Part shown: positions 52,130 to 61,354 of the stretch, piece by piece
How the letters are laid out: each line of letters opens with the position of its first letter
Numbering within the stretch: position 1 is the stretch's first letter
Assembly (NCBI RefSeq): GCF_002723935.1
Contig: NZ_BEWM01000005.1
Coordinates: 248,001 to 312,000 of the forward strand
Direction of reading: 5' to 3'
Length of the DNA: 64,000 bases
DNA from: Gluconobacter cerinus
GTDB lineage: Bacteria > Pseudomonadota > Alphaproteobacteria > Acetobacterales > Acetobacteraceae
Notes under the pieces: generated by a model
What the model was told of the DNA's origin: nothing
Seen by the model: the letters and a program-made list of their open reading frames with translations, nothing else
The model's database searches: none
Translations under genes and position numbers: made by a program

Positions 52130-54556
52130 TCACTTCTGATCAGCGAGGCTGTAAGCAATCAGGTCGTCGCCCATGACGGTCGGGAAGGAGTTGTGGCCAC
52201 CAGCATAGGTGACAACGAACTGCTTTCCATTGACCGCATAGGTCATTGGCGTGGCTTGCGCGCCAGCTGGGAGGCGATCCTGCCACAGGGTCTTACCTGT
52301 CGTCAGGTCGTAGGCGCGGATGTAGTAGTCCATCGTGCCCGTCAGGAAGCCAACGTTGCCAGCCGTGGAGAGCGGGCCGCCGAGGCTCGGGACGCCGATC
52401 TTGATCGGAGGCAGCGGGATGGGCAGGGAACTGCCGTGCATGGAGTCACGGAGCGTACCGTTACGATGCTGCCAGACCACCTTGTTGGTGCGCAGATCGA
52501 TACCGGCCACATAACCCCAGGGCGGCGTACGGCAAGGCATCTTGATGCCAAGCGGCAGCAGGACCGGGTCCATGAACGGATGCAGATCAACAGCATAGGG
52601 GATGCCGTAGTTCGGCTGCAGACCGGTTTCGCCACCAGAACCCTTTGCGTTCGGTTCCGGCCATAGCGGGTTACCCGGACCACGGGGTACCAGACGGGAA
52701 ACGAACGGCAGAGAGATCGGGTTGGCAAAGGCCACCTGACGCTGCGGATCGACAGCCAGACCACCCCATTCGAACATGCCAAGGTCGCCCGGGAAGATCA
52801 GAGATCCCTGGAGTGACGGCGGCGTGAACGGACCTTCATAGCGAAGCGAGTGGAAGTAGATGCTGCAGAACATCTGATCGAAGATTGTGCCACCCCAGAT
52901 ATCGGAATCGGAGAGGGCTGCCTTCGGACGCAGGCTCAGCTGAGACATCGGCTGCGTTGGGCTGGTGTGATCGCCCGGTGCGGCGCCACCAGGAACCGGT
53001 GTTTCCGGAGCCGGGACGACTTCCTTGCCCGTACGACGGTCAAGAACGAAAATGTCGCCAGTCTTCGTCGGAACGTAGATGGACGGAACAATCGTGCCGT
53101 CTTTCGACGTGATGTCTACGAGGCTCGGCTGGGACGGGGCGTCCATGTCCCACAGGTCATGGTGAACGGTCTGGTAATACCAGGCCAGCTTACCCGTCTC
53201 TGCGTTCAGCGCGACGATACCCGGAGCAAAGCGCTCGGATTCCTTGGTGCGGTAACCGCCCCACTGATCCGGCGTGCCTACGCCCATTGGAATGTAAACG
53301 AGGTTCAGGTTCTTGTCGTAGGACGACACGATCCAGGAGTTTGGAGAGTTCGGATGGAAGACCGGATGATCCGGGTCTGGCATCTGGTTCGGGTCAGGGT
53401 TGGATGCGTCAAACACCCAGACGCGCTTGCCGGTATAAACGTCAAATGCCTGCGTTGCGCCCGATGCCTGCTTGATGGAGCCGTTATCGGTGATGGCGCT
53501 GTTGGCAATGATCAGCTTGTCGGTAATGACCGGCGGAGACGTCGGTTCATACATGCCCGGCGTGGTGTAAGGCTGGTTCGGCAGACGCAGATCCAGTTCA
53601 CCGTCGTTTCCGAAGCCAGAGCACTTCTGCCCGGTTTCAGCATCGACTTCGACAAGGCGACCGTCATTGACGGGCAGCACGATACGCTTGGCGCAATCGG
53701 TTGGAGCCGGATTGCCATCGCTGTCCGTGGCATCCGCCGGTGTCTGGTGGAAGCTCACGCCACGGCACGTCAGATGCTGGAAGCCTGGGTTAATCTGCAG
53801 ATGCGGATCGAACGTCCATTTGACGTGACCCGTTGCAGCATCAACGGCCCAGAGCTTCTGGTGCAGCGAGCACAGGTAAAGCGTGTTGTCGAATTCAATC
53901 GGTGTGACTTCGTTGGTTGCTTCGCCTGGATCATTCGGTCCCATCAGATCCTTGGTGTGGATGTGCCATGCCACCTTGAGGTTCTGAACGTTGGACGAGT
54001 TGATCTGCTTCAGCGGAGACCAGCGATCGCCAGCCTGCGTGCGGCCATAGGCATGCCATTCGCTGTCTGGAACGTTATCTGCGTCAACCGGTGCTGCGTT
54101 GGTCAGCTCTGTTGGCAGATTGCCGCTAATGTCGTGCGGGTCTGTGAAAAGACCGGCAGCAAGCACCAGAACGGCGAGACCGACGGAGCCTGCCAGGGGA
54201 AGGACAGATGCGCGTGTGCCGCCGATCTGGCGGGACACGAACGGGATCAGCAGCCAGATGCCAAGAATGATCACGATGTCGGAGCGGGGAACCAGTGCCC
54301 AGAGGTCGAGACCGACCACGGAGAGTTCCCATACGACCGTCGCGAACACTACAGCAGCAAAGAGCCACAGTGCGGCCGGGTTACGGCGCCATGCGAGGAA
54401 GGCAGTCGCAAGAAGTGCGATGCCGAGGAGGAGATAATACAGGGGGCCGCCGAGGGAAACGGCCCATGCGCCGCCCACGGTAAGGATCGCGCCGCAAAGC
54501 GCGAAGACCGCGGCCGTGATCAGGGCCCAGAGCCCTGGCCGGGATGATGTGCTCAT
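52130..54556 (-). CDS. gcd: Membrane-bound PQQ-dependent glucose dehydrogenase
   Basis: Oxidises glucose to gluconolactone on the periplasmic face and passes electrons to ubiquinone. 808 residues from the ATG at 54556 (MSTSSRPGLWALITAAVFAL), the length of the Gluconobacter enzyme. Five N-terminal transmembrane helices (about 5-140) precede the eight-bladed PQQ propeller. The beginning of the propeller is SEWHAYGRTQAGDRWSPL. The bacterial quinoprotein repeats GxGTPDQWGG and DTGKLAWYYQTVHHDLWD are present, as is the C-terminal TYAGGHNSFPT segment, whose His region affects substrate range in the known enzyme. From memory it is near 90 percent identical to the G. oxydans enzyme; this identity was not computed. 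Single-gene transcript with its own terminator. Confidence 0.97.
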   Translation of the reverse strand: MSTSSRPGLWALITAAVFALCGAILTVGGAWAVSLGGPLYYLLLGIALLATAFLAWRRNPAALWLFAAVVFATVVWELSVVGLDLWALVPRSDIVIILGIWLLIPFVSRQIGGTRASVLPLAGSVGLAVLVLAAGLFTDPHDISGNLPTELTNAAPVDADNVPDSEWHAYGRTQAGDRWSPLKQINSSNVQNLKVAWHIHTKDLMGPNDPGEATNEVTPIEFDNTLYLCSLHQKLWAVDAATGHVKWTFDPHLQINPGFQHLTCRGVSFHQTPADATDSDGNPAPTDCAKRIVLPVNDGRLVEVDAETGQKCSGFGNDGELDLRLPNQPYTTPGMYEPTSPPVITDKLIIANSAITDNGSIKQASGATQAFDVYTGKRVWVFDASNPDPNQMPDPDHPVFHPNSPNSWIVSSYDKNLNLVYIPMGVGTPDQWGGYRTKESERFAPGIVALNAETGKLAWYYQTVHHDLWDMDAPSQPSLVDITSKDGTIVPSIYVPTKTGDIFVLDRRTGKEVVPAPETPVPGGAAPGDHTSPTQPMSQLSLRPKAALSDSDIWGGTIFDQMFCSIYFHSLRYEGPFTPPSLQGSLIFPGDLGMFEWGGLAVDPQRQVAFANPISLPFVSRLVPRGPGNPLWPEPNAKGSGGETGLQPNYGIPYAVDLHPFMDPVLLPLGIKMPCRTPPWGYVAGIDLRTNKVVWQHRNGTLRDSMHGSSLPIPLPPIKIGVPSLGGPLSTAGNVGFLTGTMDYYIRAYDLTTGKTLWQDRLPAGAQATPMTYAVNGKQFVVTYAGGHNSFPTVMGDDLIAYSLADQK

Positions 54557-54651
54557 GATGTTCCTAGAGCTGTTATTTGGTGCAGCACTTGACCTTCGGA
54601 CAAACACATAGAAGCGCGTTAAGAATCAAGATGTCAGATGGTTCATGTTGC

Positions 54652-54685
54652 TCACGTCACTGTGAGCGAGATCACAGTGACGTGA
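54652..54685. promoter_or_regulatory. Perfect 14-bp inverted repeat with a CRP-type core
   Basis: TCACGTCACTGTGA, six bases (GCGAGA), TCACAGTGACGTGA. The inner part is TGTGA-N6-TCACA, an exact match to the CRP consensus. It lies about 97 bases from the gcd start and 176 bases from the rpmI start. A hairpin in RNA or a binding site for a CRP/FNR-family regulator are both possible. Confidence 0.7.
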
Positions 54686-54782
54686 CTTGAACAAAGGGGC
54701 GTCTTTTGCTTGCGCGTTAAAGAAAATAAAGTTCTTGGCGGAATCAGTCCGATGGGATAAGGCAGCCGCTCCGTGTACGCGT

Positions 54783-54833
54783 CCGGGCCATAAGTGGCAT
54801 GCCCGGCCGTGCAGAGTCCCACTCCGGTGGGAC
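54783..54833 (+). promoter_or_regulatory. Two hairpins in the rpmI leader
   Basis: CCGGGC (54783-54788) pairs with GCCCGG (54801-54806), with an alternative inner GCCA-TAAG-TGGC stem; then GTCCCAC (54816-54822), loop TCCG, GTGGGAC (54827-54833). They end 27 bases before the rpmI ATG. Such a leader is a candidate for autoregulation by L20, but the L20 binding site itself was not recognised. Confidence 0.5.
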
Positions 54834-54860
54834 CAATCGTTTACGGCGAGGGAGACCGAA

Positions 54861-55061
54861 ATGCCCAAGATGAAGACGAAGTCGTCGGTCAAGAAGCGGT
54901 TCAAGATCACCGCGACCGGCAAGGTAATGTGCGGCCCAGGCAACAAGCGCCACGGCCTTATCAACCGCCCGCAGAAGATGAAGCGCACCAACCGTGGTCC
55001 TCAGACCATGACGGATATGGACGCAAAGACCATCAAGCAGTGGGCGCCCTACGGGCTCTAA
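54861..55061 (+). CDS. rpmI: 50S ribosomal protein L35
   Basis: 66 residues, starting [20 protein letters not shown], with GGGAGA before the ATG and the L35 features [18 protein letters not shown] near the middle. Paired with rplT 15 bases later. infC, the usual first gene of this operon, is not in front here. Confidence 0.96.
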   Translation: MPKMKTKSSVKKRFKITATGKVMCGPGNKRHGLINRPQKMKRTNRGPQTMTDMDAKTIKQWAPYGL

Positions 55062-55076
55062 GGGAGATTAAGGTAC

Positions 55077-55436
55077 ATGGCACGTGTTAAGCGGGGCGTA
55101 ACGACGCACGCCCGTCACAAGAAAGTTCTCGATCTCGCCAAGGGTTACCGCGGCCGTTCGTCTACGAACTACCGTATTGCTCTCGAGCGCGTTGAGAAGG
55201 CGCTGCGCTATGCGTATCGCGACCGTCGCAACAAGAAGCGTGATTTCCGCGCTCTGTGGATCCAGCGTATCAACGCTGCTGTCCGTGAGCACGGTCTGAC
55301 GTACAGCAAGTTCATCAATGGCCTGGACAAGGCTGGCATCGAGATTGACCGTAAGGTCCTTGCTGCTATTGCTTTCGACGACGCAGCTGCTTTCGCAGAA
55401 ATCGTCAAGAAGGCACAGGCCGCTCTCGCAGCCTGA
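55077..55436 (+). CDS. rplT: 50S ribosomal protein L20
   Basis: 119 residues with the L20 signature: [50 protein letters not shown], and the C-terminal globular part [17 protein letters not shown]. It assembles early on 23S rRNA and, in other bacteria, represses its own operon. A terminator follows before pheS. Confidence 0.97.
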   Translation: MARVKRGVTTHARHKKVLDLAKGYRGRSSTNYRIALERVEKALRYAYRDRRNKKRDFRALWIQRINAAVREHGLTYSKFINGLDKAGIEIDRKVLAAIAFDDAAAFAEIVKKAQAALAA

Positions 55437-55478
55437 GCTATTCAGACCTGATCCCCACGCGTGGGGGCTGGTGACTGG

Positions 55479-55512
55479 CGGGCCGTCCTGTTATCAGGGC
55501 GGCCCGTTTTGT
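55479..55512 (+). terminator. Strong hairpin terminator between rplT and pheS
   Basis: A 12-bp stem with one G-T pair, loop TTAT, then TTTTGT. It may terminate part of the rpmI-rplT transcript ahead of pheST. Just upstream CCCCAC-GC-GTGGGG (55453-55466) forms another small hairpin. No Phe-rich leader peptide is visible, so a pheST attenuator is not supported. Confidence 0.85.
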
Positions 55513-55528
55513 ATTTGTACTGTAAGCG

Positions 55529-56608
55529 ATGGGCGGTATGGCTGACGATCTCGACACGCTGAAGAATGAAACTCTTGCTGCGCTGGGCGCTGCTCAGGAC
55601 CGCGCGCAATGGGATGCCGTTCGCGTTGGAACACTGGGGAAGTCCGGTGCCTTGACCGGGCTCCTGAAGCAGCTTGGCAAACTTGATCCCGAAGAGCGCA
55701 AACTGCGCGGGCAGGCCTTGAACCGCCTGCGGGATGAATTGACCAAGGTGATTGAAGATCGCGGTCGGGAAATCGAAGAGGAAGCGCTGCAGGAACGCCT
55801 GAAAGCCGAACGGGTAGATATCACGATGCCTGCCCCTTCCGTGGTGACAGGCGCCATTCATCCGATCAGCCGTACCATTGAAGAAATGACAGCCATCTTT
55901 GGCGCCATGGGTTTTTCCGTCGCGGAAGGGCCTGATGTTGAAAGCCAGTGGCATAATTTTTCGGCTCTCAATACGCCCGACCATCATCCGGCCCGGACTG
56001 AACACGATACTTTCTATCTGCCGCCCAAGTCAGGCACTAACGAGCCACGCGTTCTGCGGACCCAGACGTCTGGCGTGCAGATCCGGACGATGCTGGGGCA
56101 GAAACCGCCCATCCGCATCATTGCTCCTGGTCGCACCTATCGTGCCGATCATGACGCGACCCATTCCCCGATGTTCCATCAGTGCGAAGGTCTGGTCATT
56201 GACCGCAATATTACTCTTGGGCACCTCAAAGGCTGCCTGATCGAGTTCCTGCGCGTCTATTTCGACAAGCCTAATTTGCCTGTGCGTTTCCGTGCATCGT
56301 ATTTCCCGTTTACCGAGCCCTCCATGGAAGTGGATATCGGCTGGTCAAAAGCCACGGGCGAGATTGGCGGTGGGTCCGACTGGCTGGAAGTGCTCGGGTC
56401 CGGCATGGTGCATCCGCGCGTTTTGGCAAATTGCGGCCTCGATCCGGCCGAGTGGCAGGGCTTTGCGTTCGGTATGGGCGTCGAGCGTCTGGCCATGCTC
56501 AAGAACGGTATTCCGGATCTTCGGTCCTTCTATGAGAGCGACCTGCGCTGGCTCCGCCACTATGGCTTTTCCGCTTTTTCTCCCGCAACGCTGACGGAGG
56601 GCGTGTGA
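55529..56608 (+). CDS. pheS: Phenylalanine-tRNA ligase, alpha subunit
   Basis: 359 residues. Class II aminoacyl-tRNA synthetase motifs: the N-terminal coiled coil (about 1-90), HPISRTIEEMTAIFGAMGFSVAEGP, PARTEHDTFYL, motif 2 YRADHDATHSPMFHQCEGL, and motif 3 GFAFGMGVERLAML. Met1 or Met4 could start it; the ribosome site is poor. Coupled with pheT, one base later, as in most bacteria. Confidence 0.96.
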   Translation: MGGMADDLDTLKNETLAALGAAQDRAQWDAVRVGTLGKSGALTGLLKQLGKLDPEERKLRGQALNRLRDELTKVIEDRGREIEEEALQERLKAERVDITMPAPSVVTGAIHPISRTIEEMTAIFGAMGFSVAEGPDVESQWHNFSALNTPDHHPARTEHDTFYLPPKSGTNEPRVLRTQTSGVQIRTMLGQKPPIRIIAPGRTYRADHDATHSPMFHQCEGLVIDRNITLGHLKGCLIEFLRVYFDKPNLPVRFRASYFPFTEPSMEVDIGWSKATGEIGGGSDWLEVLGSGMVHPRVLANCGLDPAEWQGFAFGMGVERLAMLKNGIPDLRSFYESDLRWLRHYGFSAFSPATLTEGV

Positions 56609-56609
56609 C

Positions 56610-59078
56610 ATGAAGTTCTCTCTCTCCTGGCTGCGTGAACATCTTGATTTTACAGCATCTTGCGAAGAGATCTGTGCCCGTCTGAACGGCATCGGTCTTG
56701 AAGTTGAGAGCGTTGAAAACCCAGCCGAGAAGCTGGCAGGTTTTAGAACGGCCAAAATTCTGGAAGCACATCGCCATCCGGATGCAGACCGTCTTCAGCT
56801 TTGCCGCGTCGCTGCTGGTGCGGGTTATGAAGATCTGCAGGTCGTATGCGGTGCACCGAATGCGCGTACTGGCCTCCATGTGATTTTTGCGCCCCCGGGG
56901 ACGTATGTTCCGGGGCTGGATATCACCATCAAGAAGGGCAAAATTCGCGGCGAGGAAAGCGGCGGTATGCTGTGTTCCCTGCGTGAGCTGGGTCTTGGGG
57001 AGGAGAGCAATGGTATTGCCGAACTGCCGGAAACGGCTCCGATCGGCGAGGCTTATGCGACTTACGCCGAGCTTGATGATCCGGTCATGGAAATCGCTAT
57101 TACACCAAACCGTGGCGATGCGCTGAGCATTCGCGGTATTGCGCGTGATCTGGCTGCAGCTGGCATCGGTCATCTCAAGCCATGGCTGACGGAAGCAGTT
57201 GAGGGTAATTTCGAGCCCGCCATCAACTGGAAAATTGCGCATCCGGATTGCTCTTATGCCGTGGGTCGCGTCATTCGTGGTGTGAAGAATGGCCATAGCC
57301 CAGACTGGCTCCAGCGCCGCCTGAAGGCCGTTGGGCTTAAGCCGATCTCCAAACTGGTTGACGTCACGAATTACTTTACGTTTGATCTGGGTCGTCCGCT
57401 TCATGTCTTTGATGTTGCGAAACTTTCTGGAAATACGCTGACCGTCACGCATGCCGCACGGGAGACCTTCACGGCTCTGGATGGCAACGAATACGTCCTT
57501 GGCACGGACGATATGGTGATTGTTGACGATGCTGGTGTGCAGTCGCTTGCAGGCATCATGGGGGGGCAGCAGAGCGGTGTGGATGAGAACACGACGGACG
57601 TGTTTGTTGAATCCGCTTTGTTCGATGCTGTTCGTATTGCGTTGACGGGCCGTCGTCTGGCGATCCACACAGATGCGCGTCAGCGTTTTGAGCGCGGTGT
57701 TGATCCGGCACTGGTGCGAACTGGGCTCGAAGCAGCCACCATCATGATCCGTGACCTTTGCGGTGGCGAGCCAAGCGAAATTACGGAAGCTGGCGACCTG
57801 CCTAACTGGAAACGCACGGCTACGCTGCGTTTTGAGCGCCTGGAAACGCTGGGTGGTATTAATATCCCTGCGGATGATGCTGTGCGTTCTCTAGAGCATC
57901 TGGGCTTCGAGGTTGTTGAGCGGAAAGACGATCAGGCGACCTTCGCAGTGCCGTCCTGGAGAAATGACGTTGCGTCCGGTCAGGTTCTGGCTCAGGCCGT
58001 GACACTTGATGAGGACGTTGCGGCAAAGGCAGCAGCGAATGTTCCGCGCATGGAAGCGGAATGTGACCTCATAGAGGAAGTATTGCGCCTTTATGGGCTG
58101 GATGCAGTGCCGGCTGTGCCACTTCCTCAGTTGGCCATGGTCGCGGCTCCGGCAGTCACGCCTCTTCAGGCGCGTGCAGCGCTAATGCGTCGTATCTGTG
58201 CAGCCCGTGGAATGATGGAAACGGTTGGTTTCTCTTTCGTCGCTCATGAAGACGCGGTTCTGTTCGGTGACGTGCCCGAAACGCAACGTCTGCTGAACCC
58301 TATCGCTATGGATCTTGATCAGTTGCGCCCGACGCCGCTCGTCAATCTGGCGCGTGCACTCGGCCGTAATCTGGCGCGTGGTCTGGGGCTTTCTGGTGAA
58401 GGCGCATTGTTTGAAATCGGTCCATGTTTTGATTTCGAAGGTCAGCACCTGCGTGTTTCTGGCTTGCGAGGCGGATTGACGGCTCGTGAACCCGGTCAGG
58501 CTGCGCAGGAAGCAACGCTCTGGGACGCCAAGGCGGATCTGACGGCCGCGCTGACGGCGCTCGGTGTTCCGGAAGCTTCTTTGTCTGTCACGGCAGATGC
58601 TCCGGGCTTTTATCATCCGGGTCGGTCAGGTCAGGTACGGCAGGGGCCTAAGCTGGTTCTGGGCAGCTTTGGTGAACTGCATCCTCGCACGGCGCGCGCG
58701 CTTGGTCTGACAGGGACTGTTGTAGCGTTCGAGCTGTATCTGGATCGCATTCCGCAGCCTAAGGCTAAAAAGAAGATGCCTCCTGCGCTCTCAGCGCTGC
58801 AGCCAGTGCGTCGTGACTTCGCGTTCCTTGCTGGGCCGGATGTCGAAGCGCAGACTGTTCTCAAGGCCGTTCGTATGGCCGACCGGAACCTGATTCAGGA
58901 TGTTCGCCTCTTTGACGTCTTTGAAGGTGGTAGCCTGCCGGAAGGACATCGTTCTCTCGGTGTTGAGGTTGTCCTGCAGCCGCAGACCGAAAGTCTGACG
59001 GATGTCGGCCTTGAAGCGCTTTCCAAATCGGTGGAAGCTGCGGTTCTCAAGGCAACAGGAGCTACGTTGCGCCGATGA
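56610..59078 (+). CDS. pheT: Phenylalanine-tRNA ligase, beta subunit
   Basis: 822 residues: the tRNA-binding (EMAP-like) domain (about 40-150), B3/B4 editing domain (about 210-380), B5 domain (about 400-490), catalytic-like core, and the FDX-ACB anticodon-binding domain at the C-terminus (PVRRDFAFLAGPDVEAQTVL). MKFSLSWLREHLDF is the standard start. Forms the alpha2beta2 enzyme with PheS. Its stop overlaps lpxB (ATGA). Confidence 0.96.
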   Translation: MKFSLSWLREHLDFTASCEEICARLNGIGLEVESVENPAEKLAGFRTAKILEAHRHPDADRLQLCRVAAGAGYEDLQVVCGAPNARTGLHVIFAPPGTYVPGLDITIKKGKIRGEESGGMLCSLRELGLGEESNGIAELPETAPIGEAYATYAELDDPVMEIAITPNRGDALSIRGIARDLAAAGIGHLKPWLTEAVEGNFEPAINWKIAHPDCSYAVGRVIRGVKNGHSPDWLQRRLKAVGLKPISKLVDVTNYFTFDLGRPLHVFDVAKLSGNTLTVTHAARETFTALDGNEYVLGTDDMVIVDDAGVQSLAGIMGGQQSGVDENTTDVFVESALFDAVRIALTGRRLAIHTDARQRFERGVDPALVRTGLEAATIMIRDLCGGEPSEITEAGDLPNWKRTATLRFERLETLGGINIPADDAVRSLEHLGFEVVERKDDQATFAVPSWRNDVASGQVLAQAVTLDEDVAAKAAANVPRMEAECDLIEEVLRLYGLDAVPAVPLPQLAMVAAPAVTPLQARAALMRRICAARGMMETVGFSFVAHEDAVLFGDVPETQRLLNPIAMDLDQLRPTPLVNLARALGRNLARGLGLSGEGALFEIGPCFDFEGQHLRVSGLRGGLTAREPGQAAQEATLWDAKADLTAALTALGVPEASLSVTADAPGFYHPGRSGQVRQGPKLVLGSFGELHPRTARALGLTGTVVAFELYLDRIPQPKAKKKMPPALSALQPVRRDFAFLAGPDVEAQTVLKAVRMADRNLIQDVRLFDVFEGGSLPEGHRSLGVEVVLQPQTESLTDVGLEALSKSVEAAVLKATGATLRR

Positions 59079-60337
59079 ACTCTCTTCCAGAATCCGAACT
59101 GGCGCATCAGCCGGGTAACAGAGCCTTCCAGCCGGGGGCTCCCACGCCTCAGCATGGGCGCGTGATTTGGATTCTGGCGGGGGAAGCCAGTGGAGACGTG
59201 ATTGGTGCACGTCTCATGCTGGCGCTTCATGCGCAGGACCCGACGCTGGTGTTTGCCGGAGTCGGGGGTGGCCGCATGGAAGCCCTCGGGCTTCATAGCC
59301 TGTTCCCGATGAGTGATCTGGCTGTCATGGGGCTTGTGGAAGTCTTGCCACGGGTCAGGCATTTGCGGCAGCGGCTTCTGGAAGCTGTTCAGGATATCGA
59401 GCTTCGTAAGCCTGATCTGGTTGTCACAATAGACAGCCCGGGTTTCGCACTTCGACTGCTTCAGAAAATTGAAAATTCCGGCTTCAAGCGCGTCCATTAC
59501 GTTGCACCGCAGGTCTGGGCCTGGCGCGAAAATCGCGTCAAGGAATTCCCTGGGCTGTGGGATCGGTTGCTCTGCCTTTTACCATTTGAGCCGGAATGGT
59601 TTGCGCAGAGAGGGTTGGAAGCGCGGTTTGTCGGGCATCCGGTGTTGCAGTCGGGTGTGAGACAGGGAAACGCTGCACGCTTTCGGACGCGTCATAATAT
59701 TCCTGAAACGGCACCCGTCTTGATTTTGATGCCAGGAAGCCGGCGCTCTGAAGTTCCGAAGCTGTTGCCAGTTTTTCGCAAGATGCTGGACATTCTGCGC
59801 AAGAAGCATCCGGACATCTGCCCGGTGATACCGGTTGCTCCAGTCATTGCGCCGACCGTGCGCAACCTTATTCGCAAATGGCCCGTACAGCCGCATATCG
59901 TGACTGATATTCATGATAAACACGATGCGTTTGCAGCGGCTCAGTGCGCTCTGACAAAGTCGGGGACGTCCACGCTTGAGCTTGCCATGGGCAATGTGCC
60001 GATGGTGGTGACGTATCGGGTAAATCCGCTAACGGCGATGATGGCGCGTCGGATGATCAAGGTGCCATACGTCGCCATGGTCAATCTGCTGGCAGGACGT
60101 GAAGTCGTGCCTGAAATGTTGCAGGAGAACTGCACGCCTGAAAAGCTGGCAGATATGGTTTCAAAGCTGCTTGATGATCCCGCAGCAGCAAAGAAGCAGC
60201 AGATGGCATTTGAAGAGGTGCTGGAAAAGCTCTCTCCCGCTGTGGGTACGCCTGCGGATGCAGCTGCTGCGGAAATCATGGATCTTCTGGACGAGCCGGT
60301 GTCCCGCTCGTCCAAGAAGAAAAAAATCAGCGAATAA
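59075..60337 (+). CDS. lpxB: Lipid-A-disaccharide synthase
   Basis: 420 residues, a GT-B glycosyltransferase that joins UDP-diacylglucosamine and lipid X to make the lipid A disaccharide. VIWILAGEASGDVIGARLM, VGGGRMEALG, LPFEPEWFAQRGLEARFVGHPVL, LMPGSRRSEV and KSGTSTLELAMGNVPMVVTYR are family motifs. About 25 extra polar residues precede the core, and the tail is Lys-rich (SSKKKKISE). Its 3' end overlaps that of trpS by 11 bases, tail to tail. Confidence 0.95.
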   Translation: MNSLPESELAHQPGNRAFQPGAPTPQHGRVIWILAGEASGDVIGARLMLALHAQDPTLVFAGVGGGRMEALGLHSLFPMSDLAVMGLVEVLPRVRHLRQRLLEAVQDIELRKPDLVVTIDSPGFALRLLQKIENSGFKRVHYVAPQVWAWRENRVKEFPGLWDRLLCLLPFEPEWFAQRGLEARFVGHPVLQSGVRQGNAARFRTRHNIPETAPVLILMPGSRRSEVPKLLPVFRKMLDILRKKHPDICPVIPVAPVIAPTVRNLIRKWPVQPHIVTDIHDKHDAFAAAQCALTKSGTSTLELAMGNVPMVVTYRVNPLTAMMARRMIKVPYVAMVNLLAGREVVPEMLQENCTPEKLADMVSKLLDDPAAAKKQQMAFEEVLEKLSPAVGTPADAAAAEIMDLLDEPVSRSSKKKKISE

Positions 60338-61316
60338 AACCGACCAGTCGCTCTGCTTCCTGCACGATCGGCTCGGAAATTTCACGGGCCCGGTCGGCGC
60401 CTGCGCGCAGGACGGAGATGATGTGATCTTCGTTCTGCATCAGGCGGGCTGTTTCGGTCGCAACTGGCCCAAGTTTTTCTACGAGCAGATCAGCCAGAGC
60501 GTTTTTGAACGGGCCAAAGCCCTGTCCACCGAAACGTGCCAGAACGTCAGACATCGTCTCGTCTGACATGGCCGCGTAAATAGCTACCAGATTGCGGGCT
60601 TCTGCACGGTCTTCCAGTCCCTCAACGTCGCTTGGCAGCGCGTCGGAATCTGTCTTGGCGCGGCGAATCTTCAGAGCGATTTCGTCTGGGGTATCTGTCA
60701 GGACAATGCGGCTTTGTTCGGAGGGGTCCGACTTGGACATTTTCTTCGTGCCGTCGCGCAGGCTCATCACGCGGGCTGCCGCTGGAGGAATAAAGGCCTC
60801 GATCTGCGGAAAGAACTCCGTACCCATATCATGGTTGAACTTCTGGGCGATGTCATTGGCCAGCTCAATATGCTGCTTCTGATCGTCACCGACGGGGACG
60901 CGGGTCGCGTGGAACGCCAGAATGTCTGCAGCCATAAGGTTTGGATAGACATAGAGGCCCGCTGAGTGGTTCTCGCGGTTCTTGCCAGCCTTGTCTTTGA
61001 ACTGTGTCATCCGGTTCAACCAGCCGAGGCGGGAAACACAATTGAAAATCCATCCCAGTCGCGCGTGGGCGCTGACGGCAGACTGGTTGTAGAGGCGTGT
61101 CGGTTCAATACCGGTTGCCAGAAGGCAGGCTGCTGAACCCAGCGTCTGACGACGCAGGTCTTCCGGATTCCAGGGCATCGTGATGGAGTGCATGTCCACG
61201 AGGCAGAAAACACAATCATGGTCTGCCTGCATGGCCGCCCAGTTGCGGAGTGCGCCCAGGTAGTTACCCAGATGAGGAATGCCAGTTGGCTGAATGCCGG
61301 AAAATACGCGCTGCAT
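60327..61316 (-). CDS. trpS: Tryptophan-tRNA ligase
   Basis: 329 residues. Class I motifs: the HIGH equivalent PTGIPHLGNYLGALRNW and the KMSKS loop TKKMSKSDPSEQS near 196. ICR and tryptophan-pocket residues FNCVSRLGWLNRMTQFK are visible. Length and sequence fit the short bacterial TrpS. Convergent with lpxB with overlapping stops. Confidence 0.96.
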   Translation of the reverse strand: MQRVFSGIQPTGIPHLGNYLGALRNWAAMQADHDCVFCLVDMHSITMPWNPEDLRRQTLGSAACLLATGIEPTRLYNQSAVSAHARLGWIFNCVSRLGWLNRMTQFKDKAGKNRENHSAGLYVYPNLMAADILAFHATRVPVGDDQKQHIELANDIAQKFNHDMGTEFFPQIEAFIPPAAARVMSLRDGTKKMSKSDPSEQSRIVLTDTPDEIALKIRRAKTDSDALPSDVEGLEDRAEARNLVAIYAAMSDETMSDVLARFGGQGFGPFKNALADLLVEKLGPVATETARLMQNEDHIISVLRAGADRAREISEPIVQEAERLVGFIR

Positions 61317-61354
61317 GATGGATCTGTCTTCAGCTTTGGGGAAAGGTCATGCTC

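Larger units (their letters stand above)
54557..54860. promoter_or_regulatory. Divergent promoter region gcd / rpmI
   Basis: A 304-base spacer with promoters in both directions. It holds the 14-bp inverted repeat at 54652-54685 and two hairpins near rpmI (listed separately). On the minus strand CTGACA (54632-54637) and a weak TTCTAT (54608-54613) could be the gcd promoter with an 18-base spacer. The orthologous rpmI promoter of G. oxydans 621H is, from memory, the strong promoter widely called P264. Confidence 0.6.

Noticed and set aside
52850-54547. Long plus-strand open frame (565 codons) opposite the glucose dehydrogenase gene
   Set aside because: It is exactly antisense to a well-conserved quinoprotein and its translation is Arg/Cys/Val-rich with no motif; a GC-skewed shadow frame.
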